Shown here: in pieces, positions 14,920 to 23,998 of the stretch
Position numbering within the stretch: position 1 is the first letter of the stretch
Layout of the letters: the number at the start of each line of letters is the position of its first letter
Source of the DNA: JAWLGW01 sp964569055
Lineage (GTDB): Bacteria; Planctomycetota; J058
DNA: 24,250 bases
NCBI GenBank assembly: GCA_964569055.1
Contig: CAZMSZ010000075.1
Span: 1-24,250, forward strand
Direction: 5' to 3'
Program-made: the position numbers and the translations under genes
Notes under the pieces: generated by a model
The model's input: only the letters and a program-made list of their open reading frames with translations
The model's database searches: none
Told to the model about the DNA's origin: nothing

Positions 14920-16188
14920 CTAGCCCTCGGCCAGCGGGGGGAGCGCGAACTCCGCCGGGTGGCTGGGGTGGACGGCGAGCCGCCCGTCGCGGTCGAGGTC
15001 GACCCGCACCGGGTAGGGGTGCACCGGGCAGCTCACGCTCTTGCGGGCGCGAATGACCGTGATCCGGTCGCGGTACTTGCCGCCCCAGAACTCGGCCATC
15101 TCCTTGCTCCCGAGCGAGAGCTCCTCGATCAGGACCACCGCGTCGGCGGTGTGCATCAGCGCCTCGCCGCCGACCGGCTCGCCGGTGTCCTTGATCTGGC
15201 CGATCGTGACGCAGGTCACCCCGTGCTCGTGGTTGTAGGTCTTGAGCACCGCGAGGTTGTCCGCGGTGCGGGCGTGGGAGGGGTCGAGCGTGTTGAGCGA
15301 GTCGACCACCACGAACCGCACGCCCTCCTCCTCGACCACGTACTTGTAGCGGCGGATGAAGTCCTCCCAGGTCTGCCCCTTGTGGTACTGGGCCTGAATG
15401 ATCAGCACGTTGGGCAGCACCTGCTCGCGCAGGCCGGCCTCGTCGAGGCCGAGCGACGCCATGCCGACCTTGGCGAACCGGCTGCACAGGTCGTCGCGCC
15501 CGGGGTTCTCCTCGTCGCGGAAGCCCTCCTCGGCGACCACGTAGGCGCACTTCACCCCGCCCGCCGCGGCCCGCGCCACGCCCTCGAGCATGGCGCGCGT
15601 CTTGCCCTTCCCGGGCGGGCCGGCGAGGGCGATCGTGCACCCCAGGGGGAGCCCGCTCAGCGCGTGCACGCCGTCCTCGGCCAGGAACAGGCGATCGAGC
15701 ACGGGCTGCACCGGGAGCGCCTGCTGCGTCTTGCGCAGGTCCTCGATCAGGGCGGGCTGGACGATGTCCGCGTCGAGCCCCGCCTCCTCGCGCTCGTCCA
15801 CCACGAACGGCTGCGCCGACGGGTCGACCTGGGCCACCCCGCCGCCCATGCCCATGTAGGACGACATCATTTGCATCATTTGCGCCATGGGGTTGCCGAA
15901 CATGGGCGGCATGCCGAAGCCGCCGCCGGGCGCGGGGAACTGCGGCGCGAAGCCCTGGGGCGGCGGGAAGCCCGGCTGCTGCGGCGGGTAGCCGGGCGGC
16001 CCGTAGCCTTGCGGCGGGAAGCCGGGCTGCGCGGGATACCCGGGCTGGGGCGGGTAGCCGCCGGGCTGAGCGGGCTGCGGCGGATAGCCCGGCTGGCCCG
16101 GGTAGCCGGGCGCTCCGGCGGGCTGCGGCGAGGTCGCCTCGCTCGGGGCCTCGTCGGGGGTCTTCTTGGTGACCTTCTTCTTGGCCAT
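14920..16188 (-). CDS. RecA/RadA/KaiC-like ATPase with Pro-Gly-Tyr-rich N-terminal tail
   Basis: This 422-residue protein begins MAKKKVTKKTPDE, then has a low-complexity region (about 25-95) of PGYPPQP, PGYPAQP and PGFPPQG repeats and a Met-rich patch (MAQMMQMM). The C-terminal two thirds is a RecA-fold ATPase: Walker A GPPGKGKT (190-197), CAYVVAEEGF, a Walker-B-like strand VRFVVVDSLNTL, and VTIGQIKDTGEPVGGEALMHTADAVVLIEE, which closely resembles the RadA/Sms segment before its C-terminal part. It lacks the zinc-finger start and Lon-like end of true RadA. ATG 16188 has GGAG seven bases upstream. It is followed by DNA ligase at 6 bases, suggesting a DNA-repair pair. The tail may mediate self-association; that is inference. 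Confidence 0.82.
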   Translation of the reverse strand: MAKKKVTKKTPDEAPSEATSPQPAGAPGYPGQPGYPPQPAQPGGYPPQPGYPAQPGFPPQGYGPPGYPPQQPGFPPPQGFAPQFPAPGGGFGMPPMFGNPMAQMMQMMSSYMGMGGGVAQVDPSAQPFVVDEREEAGLDADIVQPALIEDLRKTQQALPVQPVLDRLFLAEDGVHALSGLPLGCTIALAGPPGKGKTRAMLEGVARAAAGGVKCAYVVAEEGFRDEENPGRDDLCSRFAKVGMASLGLDEAGLREQVLPNVLIIQAQYHKGQTWEDFIRRYKYVVEEEGVRFVVVDSLNTLDPSHARTADNLAVLKTYNHEHGVTCVTIGQIKDTGEPVGGEALMHTADAVVLIEELSLGSKEMAEFWGGKYRDRITVIRARKSVSCPVHPYPVRVDLDRDGRLAVHPSHPAEFALPPLAEG

Positions 16189-16285
16189 GGTGTCGCTCCA
16201 GGAGGCGAGCAAGGCTACTCGATCGCGGCCGGGACGGCGCGCACGGGGGCCCGCACCCCCCGCGTGCAGCGCGACGCCCATCCCG

Positions 16286-16291
16286 TATAGA
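16286..16291 (+). promoter_or_regulatory. Candidate -10 box (TATAGA) for the kinase-like gene
   Basis: TATAGA within GTATAGACTGGCC lies 42 bases before the chosen TTG start, in the intergenic space between divergent genes. It shares the TAT...TGGCC pattern seen before two other genes here. No -35 is evident. Confidence 0.4.
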
Positions 16292-16332
16292 CTGGCCCGG
16301 TAACCCCTTTGGCCCCACGGGCGGAGCGCCGT

Positions 16333-19300
16333 TTGGCGACCCAGTACGACATTCACTTCCTGCGCGTGCTGATGCGCGAGGGGATCATCGACCGCCCAAC
16401 CTCCCTGCGCTGCCTGCAGGTCGTCGAGGAGCAGCAACGGCTCGGGCGGGCGGTGACCGCCGCGCACGCGGCCGTCCAGCTGCAGCTCGTCGAGGGCCCC
16501 GTCGCGCAGCGGGTCGACGGGGTGACCCGCGCCGAGCTCCAGCAGGGCGGGGTCGACCCGCAGTCGCCGCACGACCTGAGCCTCAGCCAGAGCGGGATCC
16601 TCAACCAGAGCGGGGTGCTCACCCAGAGCGCGGTGCTCCGGCAGCCGGGCGCGCCCGCTCCGAGCGGACCGCCCGCGCCTGCGGGCGGCGCGCCGCCGCC
16701 GCAGCCCGCGCCGCTCCCGCAGGCGAGCCCGCTGCCCGCGCCCGCCCCGCTCCCGCAGGCGGCTCCGCCGCCCGCGCCCGCCCCGCTCCCGCAGGCGGCT
16801 CCGCCGCCCGCGCCCGCTCCGCTCCCGCAGGCGGCCCCGCTGCCCGCGCCCGCCCCGCTGCCCGCGCCCGCCCCGCTCCCGCAGGCGGCCCCGCTGCCCG
16901 CGCCCGCCCCGCGCCCGCGGCCGGCCGCGGCGCCCCCGTCCCCCGGCGGGCCGCCTCCGGCCACCCCGACCCCGGCCTCCGCGCCCGCGGCCGCGGGCGG
17001 CGAGCCGCGCTACTACGACCTCGCGCGGGGCGGCGAGGGGCTCGAGGAGTTCGAGCTCGGCCCGCCGATCGGGTCGGGCCCGGCCGGCGACAGCTACCTC
17101 GGCCGCCGCAAGGAGAACGGGGCCGAGGTCACGCTCAAGGTCCTCAAGCAGCAGTTCCAGCGCCACCCCGCGCTGCTCGACAAGATCCGCGCCGACCTGC
17201 GCGCGTGGGAGGCGGCCCGCCACCCGCACCTCGCGATCCCGCTGGGGCAAGGCACGAGCAACGGCCGCGCGGTGGTGGTGTTCGCCAAGGCGCCCGGCCG
17301 CCCCGTGAGCGAGCTCCTGCAGGCGGGCCCCCTCGACCCCGGCCGCGCGCTGCGCGTGGTGTACGAGGTCGCGCAGGCCCTGGCGGCCGCGCCGCAGGCC
17401 CACGGCGACGTGCGCGCGGAGAAGGTGCTGTTCGACGGACAGCACGCGTTCCTCATGGACCCGGGGCTGTGGCGGGCGAGCTGCACAGCCGCGGGCTTCG
17501 GCGAGCGCGGGCTCACCTTCGGCCACCCCGCCTACCTCGCCCCCGAGGTGCTGCAGGAGGAGAGCGAGGGGCCGACCGCGGCGGCGGACGTGTACGCGCT
17601 CGGGGTCCTCGGCTACCAGCTCCTGTGCGGGCGGCTCCCGTTCGAGGGCGACGTGGTCGAGGTGTTGCGCAAGCACTTCGGCGAGCCGCTCCCGCCGCCG
17701 CCGGCGGGGGTCACGTTCTCCACCGGGATCGCCGCGCTGCTCCTGCGCATGACGGCCAAGGACCCCGCGCAGCGGCTCGCGCACGCGCGGCTGGTCGTGG
17801 AGGGGATCAACCAGCTGCTCGCGGGCAAGCCGCTCACGGTCGGAGCGCCCGCGGGCGCCGCGCCGGCCGCGCCCGCGGCCGCCGAGGCGGCGGTCTCGGC
17901 CGACGCCTGGGCCGATCAGCAGTCGGAGCAGCTCAGCGACGTCAAGCAGAAGTGGGACGCCGGCAAGATCGGCCAGGCCAAGGCGAACGTCGAGGAGTGG
18001 GACCCCACCGCCGAGGAGGACGACGAGGGCAGCTCGCTGCTCGCGGCCATCCAGGAGGCCGCCACCTCCGAGGAGCCCACGGCGCCGGCGCGCCGGTCCG
18101 GCGCGCCGCGACGCGCGAGCGACGGCGCCAGCGGCGCGGGCCCGCTCGCGCCGCGCGCGGCCGACGCCGGAGGCATGGCGCGCGCCGTGGTCGGCATGGC
18201 GGTGGTCGTGGCCGGCATGGTCGGCGCCGCCTTGCTCACCGCCTCGCTGCAGTCGGAGCCGTCCGCCCCGCTCACGACCAGCGCGCCCGCAGGGCCGGTG
18301 GGCCCGCCCCCGGCGGTGGTCGAGGAGATCGCGGCCGACGCCGCGCGGCAGGCCCGCGTGGAGGCGGGCGTGAAGCGCTACCGCGAGCGCGCGGAGGCCG
18401 CCCTGCGCGACGGGCGCTTCTCCGACGTGATCCGCCTCGGACGAGACCTCCCCGAGGAGCTGCAGTCCTCGCCCGAGGGAGCGGCGGCGCGCCTCGAGCT
18501 CGACGCGAGCGCCAAGCTCGCCTCCAACCACAAGCTCGTGGCCGAGGCCGAGGCGGTGCGCAGGGCGATCGAGCTGCGCGAGTTCACGCGCGCGCGCGGT
18601 CGCCTCGACGCGGCCGCGTCGTGGGTCCACGACGTCGAGGCGCTCCGCCCGCTACGCGACGAGATCCAGCGGGCCGAGCAGCAGGCGACGGGTCCGCTCG
18701 CGGCGCTCCAGCTCCCGGGCGGCGCCGTGGACGCGGCGCTGGTGCGGACCCGGCTCGGCGACCTGGTCCACGGCGAGCTGCGCGTGTTCCCCGGGGGCGG
18801 GTTCGCGGCCCGATACCAGCGACCGGACCAGCGGCTGCTCGACGACCTCGTCGTGCTGCGCGGCAAGCCGGCCGCGCTCGAGGTGACCCGGGTCCCGGTG
18901 AGCGGGAGCCCGCCCGCGATCCGGATCGCCGCGGGCGAGCCGGTGCTGGTGGCCTGGCGCCTGCCGCTGTTGGAGCTGCTCGAGCTGCGGCTGGAGCTGA
19001 TCACGATCGAGGCGCCCGATTTCCGCGCGGCGGTGGCGCCGGTGTTCGGGCTGCGCAAGCGGCCCTACACGGGGGACGGGCTGGTGTGGGGGTTCGCCCC
19101 GGTGCACCTCGACGACGCCGGGCTGCGCCTGCTGCAGACGCTCCCCGTGCCGCCGCTGCCCGCCAAGGAGCGGCTCGAGCTGCGGGTCCTCGGCAAGCGT
19201 CGGCGCGCGCCCGGGCCGAGCCCCGCGGCCGGCGCGGCGGAGGGCGCGACCCCGCCGGCGCCCGAGCCGGTCACCTTGCGGGGCGACCTGCGCGTCGCCG

Positions 19301-19443
19301 GCAAGGCGGTCCCAGGTGGCGCGCCGCTCCGCCTCGGGCCGGGCGGCGCGGCCGGCTACCTCGGGCTGTACGTCGAGGCGGCCGACGTCTACATCACCGA
19401 CTTCGAGGTGCGCGGCCTCCCCGATCCTGGAGCGGTCAAGTAG
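16333..19443 (+). CDS. Transmembrane Ser/Thr kinase-like protein with atypical catalytic motifs
   Basis: This 1036-residue protein has an N-terminal helical region (about 1-75), QSG hexapeptide repeats, a Pro/Ala linker (about 100-220), a kinase-like domain (about 238-495), an acidic segment, one TM helix (about 617-640), then an extracytoplasmic coil and beta-rich domain (about 790-1036) ending GYLGLYVEAADVYITDFEVRG, reminiscent of LamG/DUF1080-type sandwiches. Kinase motifs: glycine loop GSGPAG (247-252), Lys269, HGD with Asp359 in place of HRD, Lys364 where the metal-binding Asn should be, DPG (376-378) in place of DFG, and APE (403-405). Loss of the Asn suggests weak or no catalysis. TTG 16333 is preferred over TTG 16309 because GGAG (16323-16326) sits six bases upstream. 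It may signal across the membrane or bind FHA partners. Confidence 0.83.
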   Translation: MATQYDIHFLRVLMREGIIDRPTSLRCLQVVEEQQRLGRAVTAAHAAVQLQLVEGPVAQRVDGVTRAELQQGGVDPQSPHDLSLSQSGILNQSGVLTQSAVLRQPGAPAPSGPPAPAGGAPPPQPAPLPQASPLPAPAPLPQAAPPPAPAPLPQAAPPPAPAPLPQAAPLPAPAPLPAPAPLPQAAPLPAPAPRPRPAAAPPSPGGPPPATPTPASAPAAAGGEPRYYDLARGGEGLEEFELGPPIGSGPAGDSYLGRRKENGAEVTLKVLKQQFQRHPALLDKIRADLRAWEAARHPHLAIPLGQGTSNGRAVVVFAKAPGRPVSELLQAGPLDPGRALRVVYEVAQALAAAPQAHGDVRAEKVLFDGQHAFLMDPGLWRASCTAAGFGERGLTFGHPAYLAPEVLQEESEGPTAAADVYALGVLGYQLLCGRLPFEGDVVEVLRKHFGEPLPPPPAGVTFSTGIAALLLRMTAKDPAQRLAHARLVVEGINQLLAGKPLTVGAPAGAAPAAPAAAEAAVSADAWADQQSEQLSDVKQKWDAGKIGQAKANVEEWDPTAEEDDEGSSLLAAIQEAATSEEPTAPARRSGAPRRASDGASGAGPLAPRAADAGGMARAVVGMAVVVAGMVGAALLTASLQSEPSAPLTTSAPAGPVGPPPAVVEEIAADAARQARVEAGVKRYRERAEAALRDGRFSDVIRLGRDLPEELQSSPEGAAARLELDASAKLASNHKLVAEAEAVRRAIELREFTRARGRLDAAASWVHDVEALRPLRDEIQRAEQQATGPLAALQLPGGAVDAALVRTRLGDLVHGELRVFPGGGFAARYQRPDQRLLDDLVVLRGKPAALEVTRVPVSGSPPAIRIAAGEPVLVAWRLPLLELLELRLELITIEAPDFRAAVAPVFGLRKRPYTGDGLVWGFAPVHLDDAGLRLLQTLPVPPLPAKERLELRVLGKRRRAPGPSPAAGAAEGATPPAPEPVTLRGDLRVAGKAVPGGAPLRLGPGGAAGYLGLYVEAADVYITDFEVRGLPDPGAVK
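16585..16638 (+). repeat. Three 18-bp repeats encoding QSG hexapeptides
   Basis: Three consecutive 18-base units inside the kinase-like gene encode SQSGIL, NQSGVL and TQSAVL. They lie just before the Pro-rich linker. Confidence 0.8.
16703..16914 (+). repeat. 36-bp tandem repeats encoding a Pro/Ala linker
   Basis: CCGCTCCCGCAGGCG recurs at 16711, 16747, 16783, 16819 and 16873. That is a 36-base period with one extra 18-base half unit, encoding repeats of the type LPAPAPLPQAAP. The period keeps frame, so copy number changes would lengthen or shorten the linker without breaking the kinase-like domain. Confidence 0.9.
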
Positions 19444-19447
19444 CGCG

Positions 19448-20754
19448 GTGGCGCCCCCGCATGGGACGACCGCGGCTCCCGACCGACAGCCCTCCAACGG
19501 GCTCGCCATGGTGCTGGCCCTGGTCCCGGGATGGGCGCAGTGGTACCTCGAGCACTACCTGCTCGGCGCGGTCCACTTCGTCCTGTTCGTGACCGCGCTC
19601 AACGGGGTGTTCCTCGGCTCGACGCTCCAGTCGATCGACCACGCCGACGTGCTGCGCTGGGTGGCGCTGGCGGCGCTCGCCACGGTGTGGGTCGTCAGCT
19701 TCGGGCACGCCTACCGTCACTCGTTCGGGCTCGACCGCCGCACGCTGGCGCAGAACCGCGAGCTGCTGCTGCGCACCGCGCTGATCGACTACCTGCGCGA
19801 CGAGCTGAGCGAGGCGGCGGCCAAGCTCGAGGCCGCGATCGAGCTCGACGTGGACTGGCTCGACCCCGACCCGCTGTTCCACCTCGGGGTGGTCATGCTG
19901 CGCCTGGCCGAGCGCCACGCGGCCGCCGGCGACCGCGAGGCTTCGCGGGTGGCGCGGCGGCGCAGCCAGTGGGCCTTCCGCACCTGCCTGGCGCGCGACC
20001 CGCAGGGGAAGTGGCGTGGAGAGATCCGGCGCGAGTCCCTCCGGCTGCAGCGGCTGCTCGAGCGCGCCCCCACCGCGAACCCGGTCGACCTCGGCCTCTC
20101 GGCCGAGGGGCTCGAGGGGCTCAACCGCTCGGGGACGTCGCTGGTGACGCTGCGCGAGCAGCGAGAGTCGACCCGGCTGCGGGCCCTGACGCCGCCCGAA
20201 GACGAGCCCCGTCCTTCGCGGGCCGCGCCGCCGCAGACCCGCTCCTACGTCCGCCCCAAGCTCGGGAGCCGGAGCGCCCCGCGCGCGGCGCCCTCCGAGG
20301 GAGGGACGCGGCGCGACCCGGCCCTCGGCATGCCGCGGACCCGAGTCACGCCGCGCCCGTACGACCGCGAGCGGCTCGAGGAGGCCCTCACCGCGAGCGA
20401 TGCGGTCGAGGAGGTGGTGGTCGTCGTCGACCCGGCGCTCGAGCGGCGGGCGGCGGACGCGGACGACCCGCTCCCCGAGCCCGTCCAACTTCCGCGCCCG
20501 GCGACGTCCCCGAGCCTCGGCGAAACGACCGCCGCCGGCGAGGATGAGCCGCCTGCCGCGGAGGACGCCGCGGCCGAGGTGGAGCGAGAGGCNNNNNNNN
20601 NNNNNNNNNNNNNNNNNNNNNNNNNNNNNNNNNNNNNNNNNNNNNNNNNNNNNNNNNNNNNNNNNNNNNNNNNNNNNNNNNNNNNNNNNNNNCGGACGTC
20701 GTCGCCGAGGCGGACGAGCAGGCCTCCGGGCCCGCTCGCGGGAGGAGCGCGTGA
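19448..20754 (+). CDS. Membrane protein with helical repeat-like region and disordered acidic tail (interrupted by gap)
   Basis: I do not recognise a family. From GTG 19448 the protein has two hydrophobic segments (about residues 32-52 and 66-84). A helical region follows (about 95-205: LRDELSEAAAKLEAAIELDVDWLDPDPLFHL and on), reading like TPR-type helices, and then a long Arg/Pro/Ala- and Glu/Asp-rich disordered tail. A 100-N gap cuts the tail at 20592. The frame that resumes with DVVAEADEQASG after the gap ends at TGA 20752-20754, overlapping the purF GTG (GTGA). ATG 19508 is an alternative start; neither start has a good ribosome site. The gene begins only 4 bases after the kinase-like gene, so the two are likely co-transcribed. 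Confidence 0.72.
20593..20692. other. Assembly gap (100 N) in the membrane protein tail
   Basis: The gap is a placeholder-sized run of N within the low-complexity acidic tail region. The length of the missing coding sequence is unknown. Confidence 0.97.
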
Positions 20755-22172
20755 GCGAGCCCAAGGCCCGGGACTCCTGCGGCGTGTTCGCGCTGTGGGG
20801 CGACCCCGACGCGGCGCACAAGACGTACTACGGGCTGTTCGGGCTGCAGCACCGCGGCCAGGAGTCGGCCGGGATCGCCACCACCGACGGCGCGGGGATC
20901 AAGCGCCACCGCGGCATGGGCACCCTGGTCCAGGCGTTCGCCGACACGACGCAGCTCGAGCGGCTGCGCAACCCGGCCGCGATCGGCCACGTCCGCTACT
21001 CCACCATGGGGTCGAGCCTGCTGCAGAACGCGCAGCCCCTGGTCGCCAACACCCAGTGGGGCCCGTACGCCGTGGCCCACAACGGGAACCTGACCAACGC
21101 GCCCGGGCTGCGGGCGCGCTTCGAGGGGCGCGGCTCGATCTTCCAGACCACGTCGGACAGCGAGGTGATCCTGCACCTCCTCGCGGCGCCCGGCGCCGAG
21201 ACCGACCCCGTGGCCCGGATCGCCGACGCCTGCCGTCAGCTCGAGGGCGCGTTCTCGCTCCTGTTCCTGACCCCCACCATGGTCGTGGGGGTCCGCGACC
21301 CGCAGGGCTTCCGCCCGCTGTGGCTGGGGCGCACCGCGGAGGGCGCCTGGGCGCTCGCCTCCGAGACGCCCGCCTTCGACCTCACGCACATCGAGCCGGT
21401 GCGCGAGGTCGAGCCGGGCACGCTGGTGGTCCTCGACGGGAGCGGGGTGCGCGAGGTGCGCTACGCCGAGCCCCGCCCGGCGCACTGCGTGTTCGAGCAC
21501 GTCTACTTCTCGCGCCCCGACGGCTTCATGTTCGGCGACGCGGTCCAGTCGGTGCGCCTCGAGCTGGGCCGCGCCCTCGCCCGCGAGCACCCGGTCGAGG
21601 CCGACGCGGTGATCGCGATCCCCGACTCGGGCAACGCGGCCGCGCTCGGCTACAGCCGCGAGAGCGGGATCCCGCTCGAGCACGGCTTCATCCGCAACCA
21701 CTACGTCGGCCGCACGTTCATCGCGCCGTCGCAGGCGGAGCGCGCGCTCCACGCCGACCTCAAGCTGAACGTGGTCCGCTGGGCGGTGAAGGGCAAGCGG
21801 GTGGTCGTGATCGACGACTCGGTGGTGCGCGGCACCACCGCGCGCCGCCGCTGCGCCTACCTGCGCGAGGCGGGCGCCACCGAGGTCCACCTCAGGATCA
21901 GCTGCCCGCCCATCGCGCACCCCTGCTTCTACGGGATCGACTTCCAGTCCAAGGGCGAGCTGTTCGCGGCCGAGGTCCGCCCCGACGAGCTCGCGGCGCG
22001 CCTCGGGGTGGACTCGGCCGGGTTCCTCTCGGTGGAGGGCATGCTGGGCGTGCTCAGCAAGCCGGCGGACAGCTACTGCACCGCCTGCTGGACGGGGCGC
22101 TACCCGGTGCGGATCCCCGAGGGCATGACGAAGAAGGCGTGCGGGGAGGCGTTGCCGGTGGTGGAGGGGTGA
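20751..22172 (+). CDS. purF: Amidophosphoribosyltransferase (glutamine PRPP amidotransferase)
   Basis: This 473-residue enzyme catalyses the first committed step of purine synthesis: PRPP + glutamine to phosphoribosylamine + glutamate. The first nine residues form a propeptide before catalytic Cys10 (DSCGVFA), as in the Bacillus-type enzyme. The Ntn glutaminase half has QHRGQESAGI, GHVRYSTMG and AHNGNLTN. The PRTase half has the PRPP loop VVVIDDSVVRGTT. Cys246, Cys392, Cys443 and Cys446 (YCTAC) sit where the Bacillus enzyme binds a [4Fe-4S] cluster, so this is the cluster-containing, processed form. GTG 20751 has GGAGG a few bases upstream and overlaps the stop of the preceding membrane protein gene. 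No other purine genes are in the window. The 12 bases after the stop run into a gap. Confidence 0.97.
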   Translation: MSEPKARDSCGVFALWGDPDAAHKTYYGLFGLQHRGQESAGIATTDGAGIKRHRGMGTLVQAFADTTQLERLRNPAAIGHVRYSTMGSSLLQNAQPLVANTQWGPYAVAHNGNLTNAPGLRARFEGRGSIFQTTSDSEVILHLLAAPGAETDPVARIADACRQLEGAFSLLFLTPTMVVGVRDPQGFRPLWLGRTAEGAWALASETPAFDLTHIEPVREVEPGTLVVLDGSGVREVRYAEPRPAHCVFEHVYFSRPDGFMFGDAVQSVRLELGRALAREHPVEADAVIAIPDSGNAAALGYSRESGIPLEHGFIRNHYVGRTFIAPSQAERALHADLKLNVVRWAVKGKRVVVIDDSVVRGTTARRRCAYLREAGATEVHLRISCPPIAHPCFYGIDFQSKGELFAAEVRPDELAARLGVDSAGFLSVEGMLGVLSKPADSYCTACWTGRYPVRIPEGMTKKACGEALPVVEG

Positions 22173-22184
22173 GGGCGAGGAGCG

Positions 22185-22284
22185 NNNNNNNNNNNNNNNN
22201 NNNNNNNNNNNNNNNNNNNNNNNNNNNNNNNNNNNNNNNNNNNNNNNNNNNNNNNNNNNNNNNNNNNNNNNNNNNNNNNNNNNN
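22185..22284. other. Assembly gap (100 N) between convergent purF and malic enzyme genes
   Basis: The gap hides the purF 3' region and the last few codons of the malic enzyme gene. Confidence 0.97.
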
Positions 22285-23981
22285 ACGTAGCGCGGGTAGA
22301 CCGGCTCCCACATCGCCGCCTTCACCTGTGCCTCCAGCTCCTGCTCGGGGAGCGTCTCCTGGGCGATCCCGCTCTCGATCGCCTCGCGCGCGACGGCGGC
22401 GGCCACGCGGGCGGTGTGCTCGCGCAGCTCGTGGATCGGCGGGAACAGGAGGCCGGCCTCGAGGTCGTGGGGCTCGACCCCGGCGGCGAGCGTCTCGGCG
22501 GCGACGGTGAACAGGGCGTCGGTCACCCGGCGCGCGCGGGTCAGCAGCGCGCCGAGGCCGAGGCCCGGGAACACCCACACGTTGTTGCACTGGGCGATGC
22601 GGTGGGTGCGCCCGCCGTGCTCGACCGGGGCGAACGGGCTCCCGGTCGCGATCAACGCGGCGCCGTCGGTCCAGCGCAGGAGCTGCTCGGGCGTCGCCTC
22701 CGCCTTGCTGGTGGGGTTGCTCAGCGGAAAGATCGCGGGGCGCTCCACGGCCGCCGCCATGGCGCGGACCGTGGCCTCGTCGAACTGGCCGGCCTGCCCC
22801 GAGGTGCCCAGGAGCGCCGTGGGCTTCAGCGCGCGCACCACCGCCTGCAGCCCGAGGTCCTCGCCCAGGCCGACGGCGCGCACCCGCTCGGCCGGCCAGG
22901 AGAAGTCCGCCTTGTAGGGCTCGCGCGCCACGCGCTCGCCGGTGAGCAGCCCGCGGCTGTCGAGCACCGCGATCGCGCGGCCGAGCGCCTCGCCCGCGAG
23001 GCCGACCCGCTCCATGGCGGCGCGCAGCTGCCGGGCGATCCCGATCCCGGCCGCGCCGGCGCCGAGGATCACCACCCGCTCCTCGGAGAGCGCGCGCCCG
23101 CTGATCCGGCCGGCGGCGAACAGGCCGGACACCGCGACCGCGGCGGTCCCCTGAATGTCGTCGTTGAACGAGCACAGCCGCTCGCGGTAGCGGTCGAGGA
23201 GCGTGAACGCGTTCTGCTTCTTGAAGTCCTCCCACTGCAGCAAGGCGCCCGGGAAGACCTCCATCACGGCCGTGACGAGCTCCTCGACCAGCGCGTCGTA
23301 CTCGGCCCCGCGCAGGCGCGGGTGGCGCCAGCCGAGGTAGAGGTCGTCGGCGAGCAGCGCCTCGTTGTCGGTGCCGACGTCCAGGCTGATCGGGAGCGTG
23401 TGCGCGGGGTGGATCCCGGCGGCCGCCGTGTAGAGCGCGAGCTTGCCGATCGGGATCCCGATCCCGCCCGCGCCCTGGTCGCCGAGGCCGAGGATCCGCT
23501 CGTTGTCGGTGACGCAGATCAGCCGCACGCCCTCGAACCGCGTGTTGCGCAGGACCGAGGCCACGCGGCCGCGGTGCTCGGGCGTGATCCACAGCCCGCG
23601 CCCGCGGCGGAAGATGTGGCTGTACTCCTGGCAGGCGCGCCCCACGGTCGGGGTGTAGACGATCGGCAAGAACTCCTCGAGGTGGTCGAGGAGCGCCCGG
23701 TAGAACAGCGTCTCGTTGCGCTCCTGCAGGGCCGCCAGCCCGACGTACTGCTCGAGCGGGTCGGCGTTGCGGCGGATGTTCGCGCAGATCCGCCGCGACT
23801 GCTGCTCGATCGTGCTGACCGCGTCGGGGAGCTTGCCGACCAGCCCGAACGCCGCGCGCTCCTCCTCGGTGAACGCGCTGCCCTTGTTGTACATGGCGTG
23901 CCCGAGCAGGGCGTCGCCGCGCAGCGGCACGTCGAGCGACCAGGCGCCGTCGCCGGCGCGGGTCAGGGCGAAGCGTTCCAT
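22285..23981 (-). CDS. maeA: NAD-type malic enzyme (large SfcA/MaeA-like form), last codons in gap
   Basis: 565 residues are visible, about the full length of the large malic enzyme family. The enzyme oxidatively decarboxylates malate to pyruvate with NAD(P). Seen in order are MYNKGSAFT, the catalytic-tyrosine segment VYTPTVGRACQEYS (Tyr109), GLGDQGAGGIGIPIGKLALYT, LDVGTDNEALL, EDFKKQNAF, the metal-site CFNDDIQGTAAV equivalent CSFNDDIQGTAAV, the Rossmann loop ILGAGAAGIGIA, LSNPTSKAEATPEQ, ATGSPF, and NNVWVFPGLGLG. The length and motifs match the SfcA/MaeA and eukaryotic-type branch rather than the MaeB fusion. The cofactor preference (NAD over NADP) is a family expectation. ATG 23981 follows a strong AGGAGG (complement of 23986-23991). 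The C-terminus stops at VYPRY in the gap, so few residues are lost. Confidence 0.95.
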
Positions 23982-23998
23982 GGGACCTCCTGCGAGGG

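Noticed and set aside
16309..16332. TTG 16309 as the start of the kinase-like protein
   Set aside because: TTG 16333 has a GGAG six bases upstream and gives a natural N-terminus; 16309 has no ribosome site.
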